NCBI GenBank assembly: GCA_016782885.1
Contig: JADHXQ010000041.1
Location: forward strand, 1-37,774
DNA from: Phycisphaerae bacterium
GTDB taxonomy: Bacteria; Planctomycetota; Phycisphaerae; SM23-33
Direction: 5' to 3'
DNA: 37,774 nt
Below the pieces are notes generated by a model. That model worked only from the letters and a program-made list of their open reading frames with translations, was not told the DNA's origin and made no database searches. The translations under genes were made by a program, and so were the position numbers. Shown here in pieces: positions 16,602 through 25,676 of this stretch (the first letter of the stretch is position 1; every line of letters starts with the position of its first letter).

Positions 16602-17833
16602 CAGCGTTTCCTGGTAGCTGGGGTGATGCTTCCGAGCATGACGGGGTGCGAGGCGCCCGTGGCGGTCGGTGCGTTGCCGGGGCGTGAGAGGATGCTCAGG
16701 CGTGCCAGCATCGCGAACGAGACGGCCTCCTTGGCGTCGGGGGCGATACCGAATGCATCAGTGGTCATGATTTTCATGGGGGCGAGGCGGTCTTCGAGCA
16801 TCGCGACAAGCAGCGGGTTCCTCGCCCCCCCGCCGCAGAGGATCACTTCATCAGGCCGGGCGGGCAGGTGTCGGGCGTAGGCGTCAGCGATGGAAGCGGC
16901 GGTGAAACCGGTCGCGGTCGCGACGATGTCGGCGTCGCCGAGACCGTCATCGCGGGCGCGTTTGAGGAGTTTTTCCGCGAAGCGGTGTCCGAACAGTTCG
17001 CGGCCGGTGGTTTTGGGCGGAGTGCGGCGGAAGTAGGCCCCCCGCATGAGCCTGCGAAGCGTCGGGCGATGGACCACGCCGGCGGCGCCGAAGCGCCCTC
17101 CGCGATCGAAGCGCTTCCGTCCGCCGGATATCGCCGCGGCGAGATGATCGATGACCATGTTGCCCGGTCCGGTGTCAAACGCGATGATTTGCCCGGCGCC
17201 GGCGCCCGCGGGCAGGTAGGTGACATTTGCTATTCCGCCGATGTTCTGGACGGCGCGCGTGAGGCGGCGGTCGGTGAACATAAGCCAATCCGCATATGGC
17301 ACGAGCGGCGCGCCGAGTCCTCCGGCGGCGATGTCTCGCGGGCGGAAGTCTGCGACTGTGATTATGCCCGTGCGTTCGGCGATCACGGCCGGTTGTCCGA
17401 TCTGCATCGTCGCGCGTATCTCCCGCCCGCAGTATTTTGCGGGATCGGGAAGATGGCGGACGGTCTGCCCGTGCGAACCTACAAGATCGATGCTGTCCAG
17501 CGGGATCCCGGTATCGCGGGCGAGAGCGATTACCGCATCCGCGAATATCTCGCCGAGCAGGAAGTCCAGGCGGAGAAGTTCATCGAGAGCCACGTTTTCA
17601 GCGTGGGAGATTTCGAGCACCCGCCGCCGCACCGCCGAGCAGTAGGGATAAGTCGCAAACGCCACGACGCTCGGTTTTCCGCGTGGTGATCCATGTGTAG
17701 ATCCGTGAGGCGAAAAGTCCACGATCGCGGCGTCGACGCCGTCGGCGGACGTTCCGGACATCAGACCGACAACCCGTCGAGGCGATCCGGCGTTTTTTGA
17801 TATCCGTTTTGATCTGGATCCGGAGGTCCTCAT
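16601..17833 (-). CDS. anmK: Anhydro-N-acetylmuramic acid kinase
   Basis: A 410-residue kinase that opens and phosphorylates 1,6-anhydro-MurNAc to MurNAc-6-phosphate. GLMSGTSADGVDAAIVDF is the N-terminal ATP-binding signature; GSHGQTVRH, TVADFRPRDIAAGGLGAPLVP, FDTGPGNMVID and EVILCGGGARNP complete the family pattern. It starts 9 bases after the upstream unknown gene and overlaps murQ by one base. Together they form a cytoplasmic recycling operon. Confidence 0.95.
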   Translation of the reverse strand: MRTSGSRSKRISKNAGSPRRVVGLMSGTSADGVDAAIVDFSPHGSTHGSPRGKPSVVAFATYPYCSAVRRRVLEISHAENVALDELLRLDFLLGEIFADAVIALARDTGIPLDSIDLVGSHGQTVRHLPDPAKYCGREIRATMQIGQPAVIAERTGIITVADFRPRDIAAGGLGAPLVPYADWLMFTDRRLTRAVQNIGGIANVTYLPAGAGAGQIIAFDTGPGNMVIDHLAAAISGGRKRFDRGGRFGAAGVVHRPTLRRLMRGAYFRRTPPKTTGRELFGHRFAEKLLKRARDDGLGDADIVATATGFTAASIADAYARHLPARPDEVILCGGGARNPLLVAMLEDRLAPMKIMTTDAFGIAPDAKEAVSFAMLARLSILSRPGNAPTATGASHPVMLGSITPATRKR

Positions 17834-17842
17834 AGTCGCAAC

Positions 17843-19216
17843 TCAGCGTTTGGCGGATTCTTTTTTCGGTTCGCCTTTCCACTCAACCGAAACGCCGGAC
17901 AGGATGCGTTTCATGGCGGCGGCCATCGTGTTAACGTCGGGTATGTCGGATGCGTCCATAACGAGAACCATCGGAGCGGCGGGCGCGTTCTTCTTTCCCG
18001 GACCGGCGGCGGCGAGAACGAGCCAGCGATGCCATTTCCCCCTAGTGGGCCAGAGAATCGAGGAAATCTGCAGCGAGTAGCCCTTGGCCTGCCATCGCGA
18101 GTACCTGATGGTAAGGAACCCGCCGTCGGCGAGGCGCCTTTCGTAATTGTCTAGCAGGCCGTTTGCGTCCGCGTCCCACTTTGCGGCGTTGGCGCGCGCG
18201 AAGAGCATACCGCCCGGTCGCGGTGAAAGGTATATCTGCACGTAGGGCATTTCCCGGCGGTCGTACTTCCGCTCGCCCTGGGCGGCCCGGCGCCACTTGT
18301 CGGGGGCAGTCAGGTCCAGCACCATCGGGCCTTCGGACTTCGTGTGCCTCTCGCCCGCATCGGCGGGACTGGCCACCTGCATTGCGGTCTGAAGCTGTCT
18401 GACCAGACCCTTGTAGCGTTTGGTCTCACGAAGCACTTGACTGTCCGGTCCGGGCAGCGGTTTCTTTCCGCCCGCAATCGCGGATATCCATTTTGCGACA
18501 CTCTTGTCCGGCTCGGTGTCGCCCTGTTTGATGCGGGGATCCAGCGTCAAGGGCGCCCCTTTGGGCCTGTCCGCGGCAATCTGGCGCCACAGCAGCAGGG
18601 TCGGGGCGCCACTCTTGATGTTAACGGGTATGCTCGCCCAGAGGGGTACAGACCACGCATCCCTGCTCGGGCGCCACAGCTTGATGGCATCTGATTCGTG
18701 GACCCATGGCGAGACCGACATCATCAGCGCCCCGGAGATTCGCTTTGGGGCTTTTTCGATCATCGAGATCGCCGCGGGCCCGCCGTCGCGCGGGGTGACT
18801 ATAAGGATGCGATTGGGATCGACCTTCCTGACGATGGTCCATGCCTTGCCTGCATTGCCCTTGGCGACCATCTTGTCGAACTCCTGAATAAGTCGCACCC
18901 CATCTTCCCCTTTCCATCCGTCGGAAGGGGCGTGGGTTTGAAAAACGCAGAAACCGGTGTCGGTCAGATCACTCCGCCATTTCATAACGAAGGCCTCGGC
19001 CTTGTCGGAATTGGGCTCGAGAATAATCGCCGCGGGGTTCTTGTCCCCAAGTGACAGCTTCGGAAACATCACACCGCCCAGAAGGGGTCGGGTTTTCCGG
19101 GGGCTGGTTGTCGGTCGGACCGAAGGCTTCTTCGCCGGCGGCGCGCCCCAGGCCCGGGGGACGCCGGTGGTCGTCAGGATTGTTACTGCACAGAAGCATG
19201 CCGCTATCTTTCGCAC
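17843..19216 (-). CDS. Exported protein of unknown function in the murQ-anmK operon
   Basis: A 457-residue protein starting with GTG (GAGG site upstream). The N-terminus MRKIAACFCAVTILTTTG and a cut after AWG or GAP form a signal peptide. A low-complexity Pro/Lys/Thr linker follows (about 26-44). The region from AAIILEPNSDK to MMSVSPWV has alternating strands and helices like an alpha/beta-hydrolase, but no GxSxG nucleophile elbow is seen, so activity of that kind is unlikely. The second half (YVQIYLSPRPGG and YSRWQAKGYSLQI) is beta-rich. No family recognised. It is the first gene of the operon, 9 bases before anmK, which hints at a periplasmic role in muropeptide handling. Confidence 0.7.
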   Translation of the reverse strand: MRKIAACFCAVTILTTTGVPRAWGAPPAKKPSVRPTTSPRKTRPLLGGVMFPKLSLGDKNPAAIILEPNSDKAEAFVMKWRSDLTDTGFCVFQTHAPSDGWKGEDGVRLIQEFDKMVAKGNAGKAWTIVRKVDPNRILIVTPRDGGPAAISMIEKAPKRISGALMMSVSPWVHESDAIKLWRPSRDAWSVPLWASIPVNIKSGAPTLLLWRQIAADRPKGAPLTLDPRIKQGDTEPDKSVAKWISAIAGGKKPLPGPDSQVLRETKRYKGLVRQLQTAMQVASPADAGERHTKSEGPMVLDLTAPDKWRRAAQGERKYDRREMPYVQIYLSPRPGGMLFARANAAKWDADANGLLDNYERRLADGGFLTIRYSRWQAKGYSLQISSILWPTRGKWHRWLVLAAAGPGKKNAPAAPMVLVMDASDIPDVNTMAAAMKRILSGVSVEWKGEPKKESAKR

Positions 19217-19369
19217 GGTTTCACCTCGTAGATCGTTAGCGAGATATTGTTACTCCCTGCAAGCATCGCCGCGGGACCGCGCATTGTCAAGCGCCCGACT
19301 CATCCGATTGCAGCATTGACGCGGGGTGGCGATGACTGTAGCGTTGGGGCTCGCAGAGGACATGAGCCA

Positions 19370-22096
19370 ATGGCAAGAACACTGTATGTAATCGACGGGC
19401 ACTCGCAGATCTATCGCGCATACTACGCGCCCTTCCGGGATCTGACCAGCCCCACCGGTGAACCAACACGCGCAACTTACGTGTTCTGTGCAATGCTGCT
19501 GAAGTTTCTCGCCAACCGAATGACAGAAGGCGACTGCGTTGCGATGGCTGTGGACGGACCGATAAAGGACCTCAAACGCAAAGATATCTACAGCGACTAC
19601 AAGGTCACCCGAAAACCCGCTCCCGACGACTTCCATCCACAGGCCCGCAGGATCATTGAAATCGTCAAAGCCATGGGCATACCCGTTCTGAGCGCTGTTG
19701 GATACGAGGCCGATGACATAATGGCCACCGCCGCCGAACGCTTCGCCGGCGAGAACATCCAGGTGGTGCTCATAAGCCGCGACAAGGACCTCGACCAACT
19801 GGTCAGACCGAACGTTGTGCTCTACGATCCGATGAAGGATGAGACGTTTGACGCCGCGGCGATCCTGGAAAAGAAAGGATATTCGCCCGACAAGGCCATC
19901 GAGATCCAGACGCTCATGGGCGACGCAACCGACAATATACCAGGCGTTTCCGGAGTCGGGCCTAAAACCGCGCTGAAGCTGATCGACAAGTACGGGACGG
20001 CCGACGAAGTACTCGCCCATGCTGACGAGCAGACACCGAAACTTGCGGCCAATCTTCGCTCGGCGGCCGAAATGATAGATATCTCCCGCAGGCTCGTTAC
20101 GCTCGACCGAAACGTTCCGATCGACCTCGATCTGGATGCGATGGCGTTTTCCGGTATCGACGCCGCCGCAGTTCGCCCGATCTTCGGCGAACTGGGTTTC
20201 GACCGCATGCTCGAGCAACTCGGCGAAACGGGCGCCGGCGATGGTGATACCCCGGTGACGCCCGCCGAAACTGACAATGGCGTTACCACCGCCGCGGACT
20301 TCGACTACCGCCGCGTTGATACGCCCGAGGCGCTCGATGCGATGCTGGCCGGACTTGAGGGTGTCAAGCGCCTGGCAATCGACACCGAGACCACGTCGGT
20401 GCATCCGATGACTGCTGAACTTGTGGGCATTTCACTGGCGTGGGAACCGGGCAAGGCTTTCTACCTGCCGATTCGCGGTCCGTTGGGCGCCACCACGCTC
20501 GATGGCGATCTCGTTCGCGAAAAGCTTGGCCCGGTGCTTGCGGATGCGACGATCGAAAAAATCGGACAGAATCTCAAGTACGATCTCATCATCCTGAACA
20601 ATGCGGGCTATCGCGTGGCGGGAAAGTTTTTTGACACGATGGTGGCCGCTCACGTTCTGGACTCGACCCGGATGACTTACAAGATGGACGCCCTCGCCGC
20701 CGAATTCATCAACCACCGGTGCATCCCGATCACCGACATCATCGGGCGCGGCAAGTCCCAGGTGACCATCGACACGGTCCCGACCGACATGGTGGCGATC
20801 TACGCGGCCGAAGACGCCGACGTTACGCTTCGTCTGGCCGACGCGCTGGGCGAAATGCTCGCTGGCGAACCGGGCCTGGCGGACCTCTTCGACGATCTCG
20901 AGATGCCGCTGCTGCCCGTGCTGGCGGAGATGGAGGAAAGCGGAATATCTCTCGACCCCCAGGCCCTGAAGCGGATGGAGATCGATCTGTCGAAGCAGGT
21001 CGATGAGTTGCGGGATAAGATAATCGAATCGGCGGGCAGGCAATTCAACCCCGATTCGCCCAAACAACTGGCGGTGGTGCTGTTTGAAGACCTCGCTCTG
21101 CCCGTAATCAAGAAGGTGAAGACCGGACCGAGCACGGATTCAGGCGTCCTGGAGGAGTTGGCGTGCCGGCACGAACTGCCCGGAATCGTGCTGGAATATC
21201 GCAAGCTGACCAAGCTGCTCGGCACGTATGTCAAGTCGCTGGCGGCGAGCATTAATTCGCAAACCGGGCGTGTGCATACGAGCTTCCACCAGGCGGGAAC
21301 CGCTACCGGAAGACTGTCCAGCTCCGATCCGAACCTCCAGAATATTCCCATCCGCACGCCGCAGGGACGGAAGATTCGCGCCGCTTTCATCGCCCCGCCG
21401 GGGACACTATTGCTCTCAGCGGACTATTCGCAGATCGAGTTGCGAATGCTTGCACATCTCTGCGGAGACCGGAAGCTCCGCGAGGCTTTTGCAGCCGACC
21501 AGGACATCCACCGCATCGTGGCGGCAGAGGTGTTCGGCGTGCCTGTCGACGAAGTTACCCCCGAGCAGCGAGGGCGGGCCAAGACGGTGAACTTCGGTAT
21601 AATTTACGGGCAGACGGCACACGGACTGTCGCGTACGCTTCGCATATCGCGGACCGAAGCCGGGGAGTACATCCGCAGTTATCGCAACCGCTTTCCCGAG
21701 ATCGATAAGTTTCTCAAGAGCTGCATCGCCCACGCCCAGGAACACGGATACGTCGAGACGATTCTCGCACGCCGGCGCAACATACCCGAAATCGACTCGC
21801 GCAACCCGCAGCGACGCGCCTTTGCCGAACGCCTCGCGCTGAACTCCGTGGTTCAGGGATCGGCCGCCGACCTCATCAAGCGTGCGATGATCAACATTGC
21901 CTCCAGGCTCGCCGCGGAGACCCGCCCCAGCCGCATGCTGCTCCAGATTCACGACGAACTGGTGTTCGAGACGCCCGAAACCGCCATCGAATCAGATCGC
22001 GAAATGATCGTCACCGAGATGTGCGGCGCTGTCGAGCTTACCATCCCGCTGAAAGTTGACATCGCAGCAGGAAACAATTGGATGGAAGCGAAATAG
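19370..22096 (+). CDS. polA: DNA polymerase I
   Basis: A 908-residue polymerase for Okazaki-fragment processing and repair. Three domains in order: 5' nuclease (from LYVIDGHSQIYRAYYAPF; GYEADDIMAT, LISRDKDLDQL, GDATDNIPGV), then a 3'-5' exonuclease-like domain with LAIDTETTS (DxE) and YAAEDADVTLRLAD, so proofreading looks intact, then the polymerase domain with motif A (SADYSQIELRMLAH), motif B (RGRAKTVNFGIIYGQ) and motif C (QIHDELVFE). The frame opens at 19247, but the ATG at 19370 has AGAGGA upstream and starts the conserved domain. It stands alone, divergent from the unknown-murQ-anmK operon and convergent with pit. Confidence 0.97.
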   Translation: MARTLYVIDGHSQIYRAYYAPFRDLTSPTGEPTRATYVFCAMLLKFLANRMTEGDCVAMAVDGPIKDLKRKDIYSDYKVTRKPAPDDFHPQARRIIEIVKAMGIPVLSAVGYEADDIMATAAERFAGENIQVVLISRDKDLDQLVRPNVVLYDPMKDETFDAAAILEKKGYSPDKAIEIQTLMGDATDNIPGVSGVGPKTALKLIDKYGTADEVLAHADEQTPKLAANLRSAAEMIDISRRLVTLDRNVPIDLDLDAMAFSGIDAAAVRPIFGELGFDRMLEQLGETGAGDGDTPVTPAETDNGVTTAADFDYRRVDTPEALDAMLAGLEGVKRLAIDTETTSVHPMTAELVGISLAWEPGKAFYLPIRGPLGATTLDGDLVREKLGPVLADATIEKIGQNLKYDLIILNNAGYRVAGKFFDTMVAAHVLDSTRMTYKMDALAAEFINHRCIPITDIIGRGKSQVTIDTVPTDMVAIYAAEDADVTLRLADALGEMLAGEPGLADLFDDLEMPLLPVLAEMEESGISLDPQALKRMEIDLSKQVDELRDKIIESAGRQFNPDSPKQLAVVLFEDLALPVIKKVKTGPSTDSGVLEELACRHELPGIVLEYRKLTKLLGTYVKSLAASINSQTGRVHTSFHQAGTATGRLSSSDPNLQNIPIRTPQGRKIRAAFIAPPGTLLLSADYSQIELRMLAHLCGDRKLREAFAADQDIHRIVAAEVFGVPVDEVTPEQRGRAKTVNFGIIYGQTAHGLSRTLRISRTEAGEYIRSYRNRFPEIDKFLKSCIAHAQEHGYVETILARRRNIPEIDSRNPQRRAFAERLALNSVVQGSAADLIKRAMINIASRLAAETRPSRMLLQIHDELVFETPETAIESDREMIVTEMCGAVELTIPLKVDIAAGNNWMEAK

Positions 22097-22121
22097 ATCA
22101 AAGGCGTGGCAGTTGGCAGTC

Positions 22122-23489
22122 TTAGACCATGATTGCGCAGATGATTTGGTAGAACACGCCGGCGAAGATGGCGGAAGCCGGTATCGTTATGACCCACGAG
22201 GCGAATATTCGCTTGATGACTTTCAGATCGATTGCGGCAAACCCCCTGGCCATGCCAACACCCATTACCGCTCCGACCAGGACAAGGGTCGTGGAAATCG
22301 GCATGCCCATACGCGAGCAGACCAGAACCGTCGAGGCAGTGGCGAACTCGGCCGCAAAACCGCGTGTGGGCGTGATTTCAGTTATCTTCTTCCCGATGGA
22401 TTCGACAACTTTGTATCCGTAGGTCGCCAGGCCGACGACGATACCAACTCCACCAATAGCCAGCAGCCACTCAGGCACGGGTGCATTTTTGCCGATTCCG
22501 CCACCGGTGAACACTCGAAACGCCCCTGCCAGCGGTCCTATCGCGTTGGCGACGTCGTTGGCTCCATGCGCAAACGCCAGGTAGCACGCGGTCATCGGCT
22601 GAACGCGGGCGAACCATCGCTCCACGATCTGGTAGGTTTCATCGGGTTTGTGGGTGGACTTCTTCGTTACGCGGTTGATAACGGTCCATGCGACGGTGGC
22701 GACGGCTGTGCCCACGCCAAACGCCAGCGCCATTGCCTGCCATCCGGAAAATCTGGGCGTAACTCCCGGAGCAACGTGGTCGATTTTCAGGACCTTGTAC
22801 AGGATCGACAGGCAGAGCACGGCTACTACTGCGCCCATGCCGATCGGTACGACATTCTTGGCGGCTTTAATGGGGCTGTCGCTGCGCAGGACGAATCGCT
22901 GTATGGCCCGGTACATGATGAAAGCGATGAGCCCGCCCGCGAGCGGAGAGATCACCCAACTTGCCGATATTTTGCCCAACACCCACCAGTTGGGCGCATG
23001 TAATCCCACGGCGGATATCGCAAACCCGACTACTGCGCCCACAATCGCATGAGTGGTTGAAACCGGTTGACCGAAAAACGTGGCGACATTCAGCCAGAGC
23101 GCCGCGGCTAGAAGCGCCGAGAGCATACCAATACCGAATCTCATTTCGCCTGGACTTATCTTTTTAACCGGTTTGGGACTGCTGTCAGCGGATGGAGCTG
23201 TGGTGATGGCCGGTGTGGTTTCTTCGGCGGGAGTTGTTTGCGCCGCGGTCTCGAACTCCTCAAGGGGCACAATGCCCTTGCGGATAGTCTGGGCCACGTG
23301 CCCCCCCACAAAATACGCCCCGGCAAATTCGAATATGGCGGCCAGTATGATCGCCCTGCGAAAAGTCAGGGCCCCGGAACCAACGGACGTTCCCATCGCA
23401 TTGGCTACGTCATTAGCCCCGATGTTCCAGGCCATGTAGAACCCGGCGAGAACGGTTATCACCAGCAGTACTATTACAATCGCGCTCAA
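22122..23489 (-). CDS. pit: PiT-family inorganic phosphate transporter
   Basis: A 455-residue inner-membrane phosphate permease. The two PiT repeats are visible: AWNIGANDVANAMGTSVGSG near the N-terminus and LAFAHGANDVANAIGPLAGA in the second half, each with the GANDVANA signature. Around ten or more hydrophobic segments. An unusual Thr/Pro/Ala-rich stretch (about 77-115, AAQTTPAEETTPAITTAPSA) forms a loop between early membrane segments. It starts 24 bases after the DUF47 gene, the usual pairing. Confidence 0.95.
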   Translation of the reverse strand: MSAIVIVLLVITVLAGFYMAWNIGANDVANAMGTSVGSGALTFRRAIILAAIFEFAGAYFVGGHVAQTIRKGIVPLEEFETAAQTTPAEETTPAITTAPSADSSPKPVKKISPGEMRFGIGMLSALLAAALWLNVATFFGQPVSTTHAIVGAVVGFAISAVGLHAPNWWVLGKISASWVISPLAGGLIAFIMYRAIQRFVLRSDSPIKAAKNVVPIGMGAVVAVLCLSILYKVLKIDHVAPGVTPRFSGWQAMALAFGVGTAVATVAWTVINRVTKKSTHKPDETYQIVERWFARVQPMTACYLAFAHGANDVANAIGPLAGAFRVFTGGGIGKNAPVPEWLLAIGGVGIVVGLATYGYKVVESIGKKITEITPTRGFAAEFATASTVLVCSRMGMPISTTLVLVGAVMGVGMARGFAAIDLKVIKRIFASWVITIPASAIFAGVFYQIICAIMV

Positions 23490-23513
23490 AGACGGCTCCG
23501 ATTTCGGGAAGGC

Positions 23514-24185
23514 TTAGCGGCGTGCAATCATAAGGCGCATGTTCTTTCCAACATTTTCGGCGTGGTCGGCTATCTGGGTCAGCGAGTGGCAGAGTTTCTC
23601 GATGAGCATGACGTTGATCGGGTCCATGCTCTCGTCGCCGTATATTCGACGGGCGATCCGGCGGCTGAGCTTGTCGGATTCCCATTCGGCGTGGCAGACG
23701 GCCTGTATCCGCGAAAGAACGTCATTCGACTCCGGACCGGAAAACGCCTCGCGCTGGAGACTGGCCAGTTCCTCGGCGACGCCCAGGAGCAGTTCACTGA
23801 CCTCAAGCACCTTGTCGACGAGTGCCAGGAAATCTTCCTTCAAATCGTCGGTAATCACAACAGTGCGGAAGCTGGCTACAATCGCGAAGTCCTCGGTATC
23901 GTCGGCGACCTTGTCCATCTCCGAGAGGAACCTGGTCACATCTTCCCGGTTGACAGGCAGGAAGTAGCGTTTGGGCAGTGCATGGCGGATACGATCCTTG
24001 AGCTGATCGGCCTCGAATTCCGTCCGAGACATTTCGTGCTGGAGTTCTTCCAGGCGTTTGGTGTCACCTGCGATGACGGCTTCGGCAACCGGACGCACCA
24101 GCGCTACGCACTGATGCACCTTGCGAGCGTGCTCGATGAGTGGTTCAAAAGGTGAACGTCCAAATAATCCGGTTAGAGACCGCAT
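23514..24185 (-). CDS. DUF47/PhoU-like partner of the Pit transporter
   Basis: A 223-residue all-helical cytoplasmic protein of the DUF47 (TIGR00153) family, distantly related to PhoU. Visible: RSPFEPLIEHARKVHQCVAL, the helix with EADQLKDRIRHALPKRYFLPVNRED, EMDKVADDTEDFA, and ADHAENVGKNMRLMIARR at the end. Members sit beside Pit permeases and are thought to control their activity. A strong AAGGAG site precedes the ATG. It is first in the two-gene phosphate operon. Confidence 0.9.
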   Translation of the reverse strand: MRSLTGLFGRSPFEPLIEHARKVHQCVALVRPVAEAVIAGDTKRLEELQHEMSRTEFEADQLKDRIRHALPKRYFLPVNREDVTRFLSEMDKVADDTEDFAIVASFRTVVITDDLKEDFLALVDKVLEVSELLLGVAEELASLQREAFSGPESNDVLSRIQAVCHAEWESDKLSRRIARRIYGDESMDPINVMLIEKLCHSLTQIADHAENVGKNMRLMIARR

Positions 24186-24356
24186 GGGAATCTCCTTTAC
24201 CTGTTCCAGTGAATCTTTCGGTCAGTTCGCCGCTCGTAGTTCCAAAATAGAATTCGACGAACGCCAAAGCGTCTATCCAGCCGGGAAGTATACATAACCT
24301 CCCGGAGAATAACAGGAGAATCCCGTATCGGTCGAAAACCCGCAACCAGCCCGCGT
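24186..24356. other. Spacer between the phosphate operon and the ATP-cone gene
   Basis: No gene supported. It must hold the promoter of the phosphate operon, but I see no clear -10/-35 pair and no PhoB-box pattern. Confidence 0.3.
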
Positions 24357-24905
24357 TTAAGTCTCCAGTGAGTGTGACTCGACGGGTACGGCGTCGGCAA
24401 GACCGTGTGCGGCGACAAGGGCGTTGACCTGCTCGATAAGCTTGTCGCGATCGATTACATCTACATGTGCGTCCAGGAGCCGCGCTTCGATATCGCCGGC
24501 AAGTATGCGTCCCGTAGCCCTGCCCAGATGCCAACTGCTACAGATCAGTTTGACCAACCAGCCCTTATCCCATCCTGCCGTCCGCCCGTCGGCGTAGCGG
24601 ACTTTCACGTGTCGGCGCCTCCGAACTCGCCAGGCTTGATGCGTTTCCATTATCGCGGCAGGTATGTCCATACCGATCCGCCGCAAAGTTCTGATGACCA
24701 TCTCGAAGACCGCCGCACTTGATACCGTAGCCCATCCCCGCCGGTGGAGGTATATGTCTATGGCGAGAGCGACCTCTCGCGACTCAGAGAAAGCCCGCGA
24801 ACTTTCCCGCATCACCCCGCATATCGCCGCGGCAAGTTTTTCGCGGTCAAATGGCTCGAATGTTCCGTCTCGTTTGGCGACCCGGATCGTCCCTGATCCA
24901 TTCAC
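24357..24905 (-). CDS. Stand-alone ATP-cone protein, possibly a tandem double cone
   Basis: A 182-residue protein with no ribonucleotide reductase attached. The first ATP-cone spans about 7-95: VAKRDGTFEPFDREKLAAAI, AIDIYLHRRGW, VFEMVIRTLRRIGMDIPAAI and HQAWRVRRRR (ATP-cone end pattern). The rest (VRYADGRTAGWDKGWLVKLI, GDIEARLLDAH, LIEQVNALVAAHGLAD) has the same order of DGR, helix, EarL and V..L...G elements, so I read it as a degenerate second cone. GTG start at 24905, supported by AAGGAG 7 bases upstream; the nearby ATG is out of frame. It follows nrdR by 51 bases and should share its NrdR-box promoter. Predicted role: sensing ATP/dATP together with NrdR (inference). Confidence 0.8.
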   Translation of the reverse strand: MNGSGTIRVAKRDGTFEPFDREKLAAAICGVMRESSRAFSESREVALAIDIYLHRRGWATVSSAAVFEMVIRTLRRIGMDIPAAIMETHQAWRVRRRRHVKVRYADGRTAGWDKGWLVKLICSSWHLGRATGRILAGDIEARLLDAHVDVIDRDKLIEQVNALVAAHGLADAVPVESHSLET

Positions 24906-24956
24906 GGCGGTACTCCTTACCTTCTACGGTCCGACCATTCCAAATGGGGGCGAAAG

Positions 24957-25454
24957 TTAATCGCCTTCAAATAAATCGCCCTGCCCAGGTGCGATTACCG
25001 GCGATTCGTCAACTTCTCTCGCCTCATCTATCAATTCACCAACGTCGGTAAAGTTGCGGTAAACGCTGGCAAAACGGACGTACGCAATCTTATCGACCTT
25101 TCGCAACTGGTTACTCACGACGTCCCCGATGAACTTCGAGGGTACGTCCTTGTCGAAATTTGCAAACATCTCCTCCTCGGCGGCGCTGATGATCTCCAGC
25201 AATTGATCGCCTGTGACCGGTCTCTTGAAACAGGCTTTCTGCAGACCATCGATAACCTTTTGGCGATCGTAGGGCACCCGAGTCCCATCCTTTTTGAGGA
25301 CGTTGAGCTTGATGACATCTTCGGGGCGTTCGTAGGTGGTAAAACGCTGTTGGCAGTCCAGGCATTCGCGCCGTCTCCTGACCGCACGCCCACCTTCGCT
25401 GCTGCGAGAATCCACAACCTTGTCGTGGTCCTGTCCACAGTACGGACACTGCAT
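24957..25454 (-). CDS. nrdR: Transcriptional repressor NrdR
   Basis: A 165-residue dATP/ATP-sensing repressor of ribonucleotide reductase genes. An N-terminal zinc ribbon uses Cys3, Cys6, Cys31 and Cys34 (CPYCGQ and CLDCQQRFTTYE); the SRSSEGGRAVRRRR segment contacts DNA. An ATP-cone follows (about 49-139; VLKKDGTRVPYDRQKVIDGL to FASVYRNF). Length and motifs are standard. GAAGG lies before the ATG. Two NrdR-box-like sites lie 20-66 bases upstream, suggesting autoregulation. The ATP-cone gene follows on the same strand. Confidence 0.97.
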   Translation of the reverse strand: MQCPYCGQDHDKVVDSRSSEGGRAVRRRRECLDCQQRFTTYERPEDVIKLNVLKKDGTRVPYDRQKVIDGLQKACFKRPVTGDQLLEIISAAEEEMFANFDKDVPSKFIGDVVSNQLRKVDKIAYVRFASVYRNFTDVGELIDEAREVDESPVIAPGQGDLFEGD

Positions 25455-25473
25455 AGGTAACCTTCAGGGTTGA

Positions 25474-25520
25474 ACCCTATATATAGAACTGACCTACTAT
25501 AGCAAAACAATATATGGGGT
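25474..25520. promoter_or_regulatory. Pair of NrdR-box-like operators over the nrdR promoter
   Basis: Box 1 is accctatatatagaac (25474-25489), with core CTATATATAG fully matching the published CwATATATwG pattern. Box 2 is aaacaatatatggggt (25505-25520), core CAATATATGG, 9 of 10. The cores are 31 bp apart, three helical turns, the spacing usual for paired NrdR boxes. A plausible minus-strand promoter, TTGCTA (25500-25505) and TATATA (25478-25483), has its -10 inside box 1. Confidence 0.75.
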
Positions 25521-25676
25521 TCCAAGCGTTTTTTTGAATATTTTTACGGAGTCCATTCACCCAAAAACTCCCCCCTTCTTGCATTCGGGCGCTTCGCTCC
25601 ATACACTTGGCGGGTCGGCTGGTGCTGACCGGAGCAGTTATTGGGCTCTGGTACCTGGAGATAAAGGAATCTTCCG

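Noticed and set aside
19250..20404. A 384-codon minus-strand frame opposite the polA 5' end
   Set aside because: It is antisense to the conserved 5'-nuclease domain and has no motif of its own.
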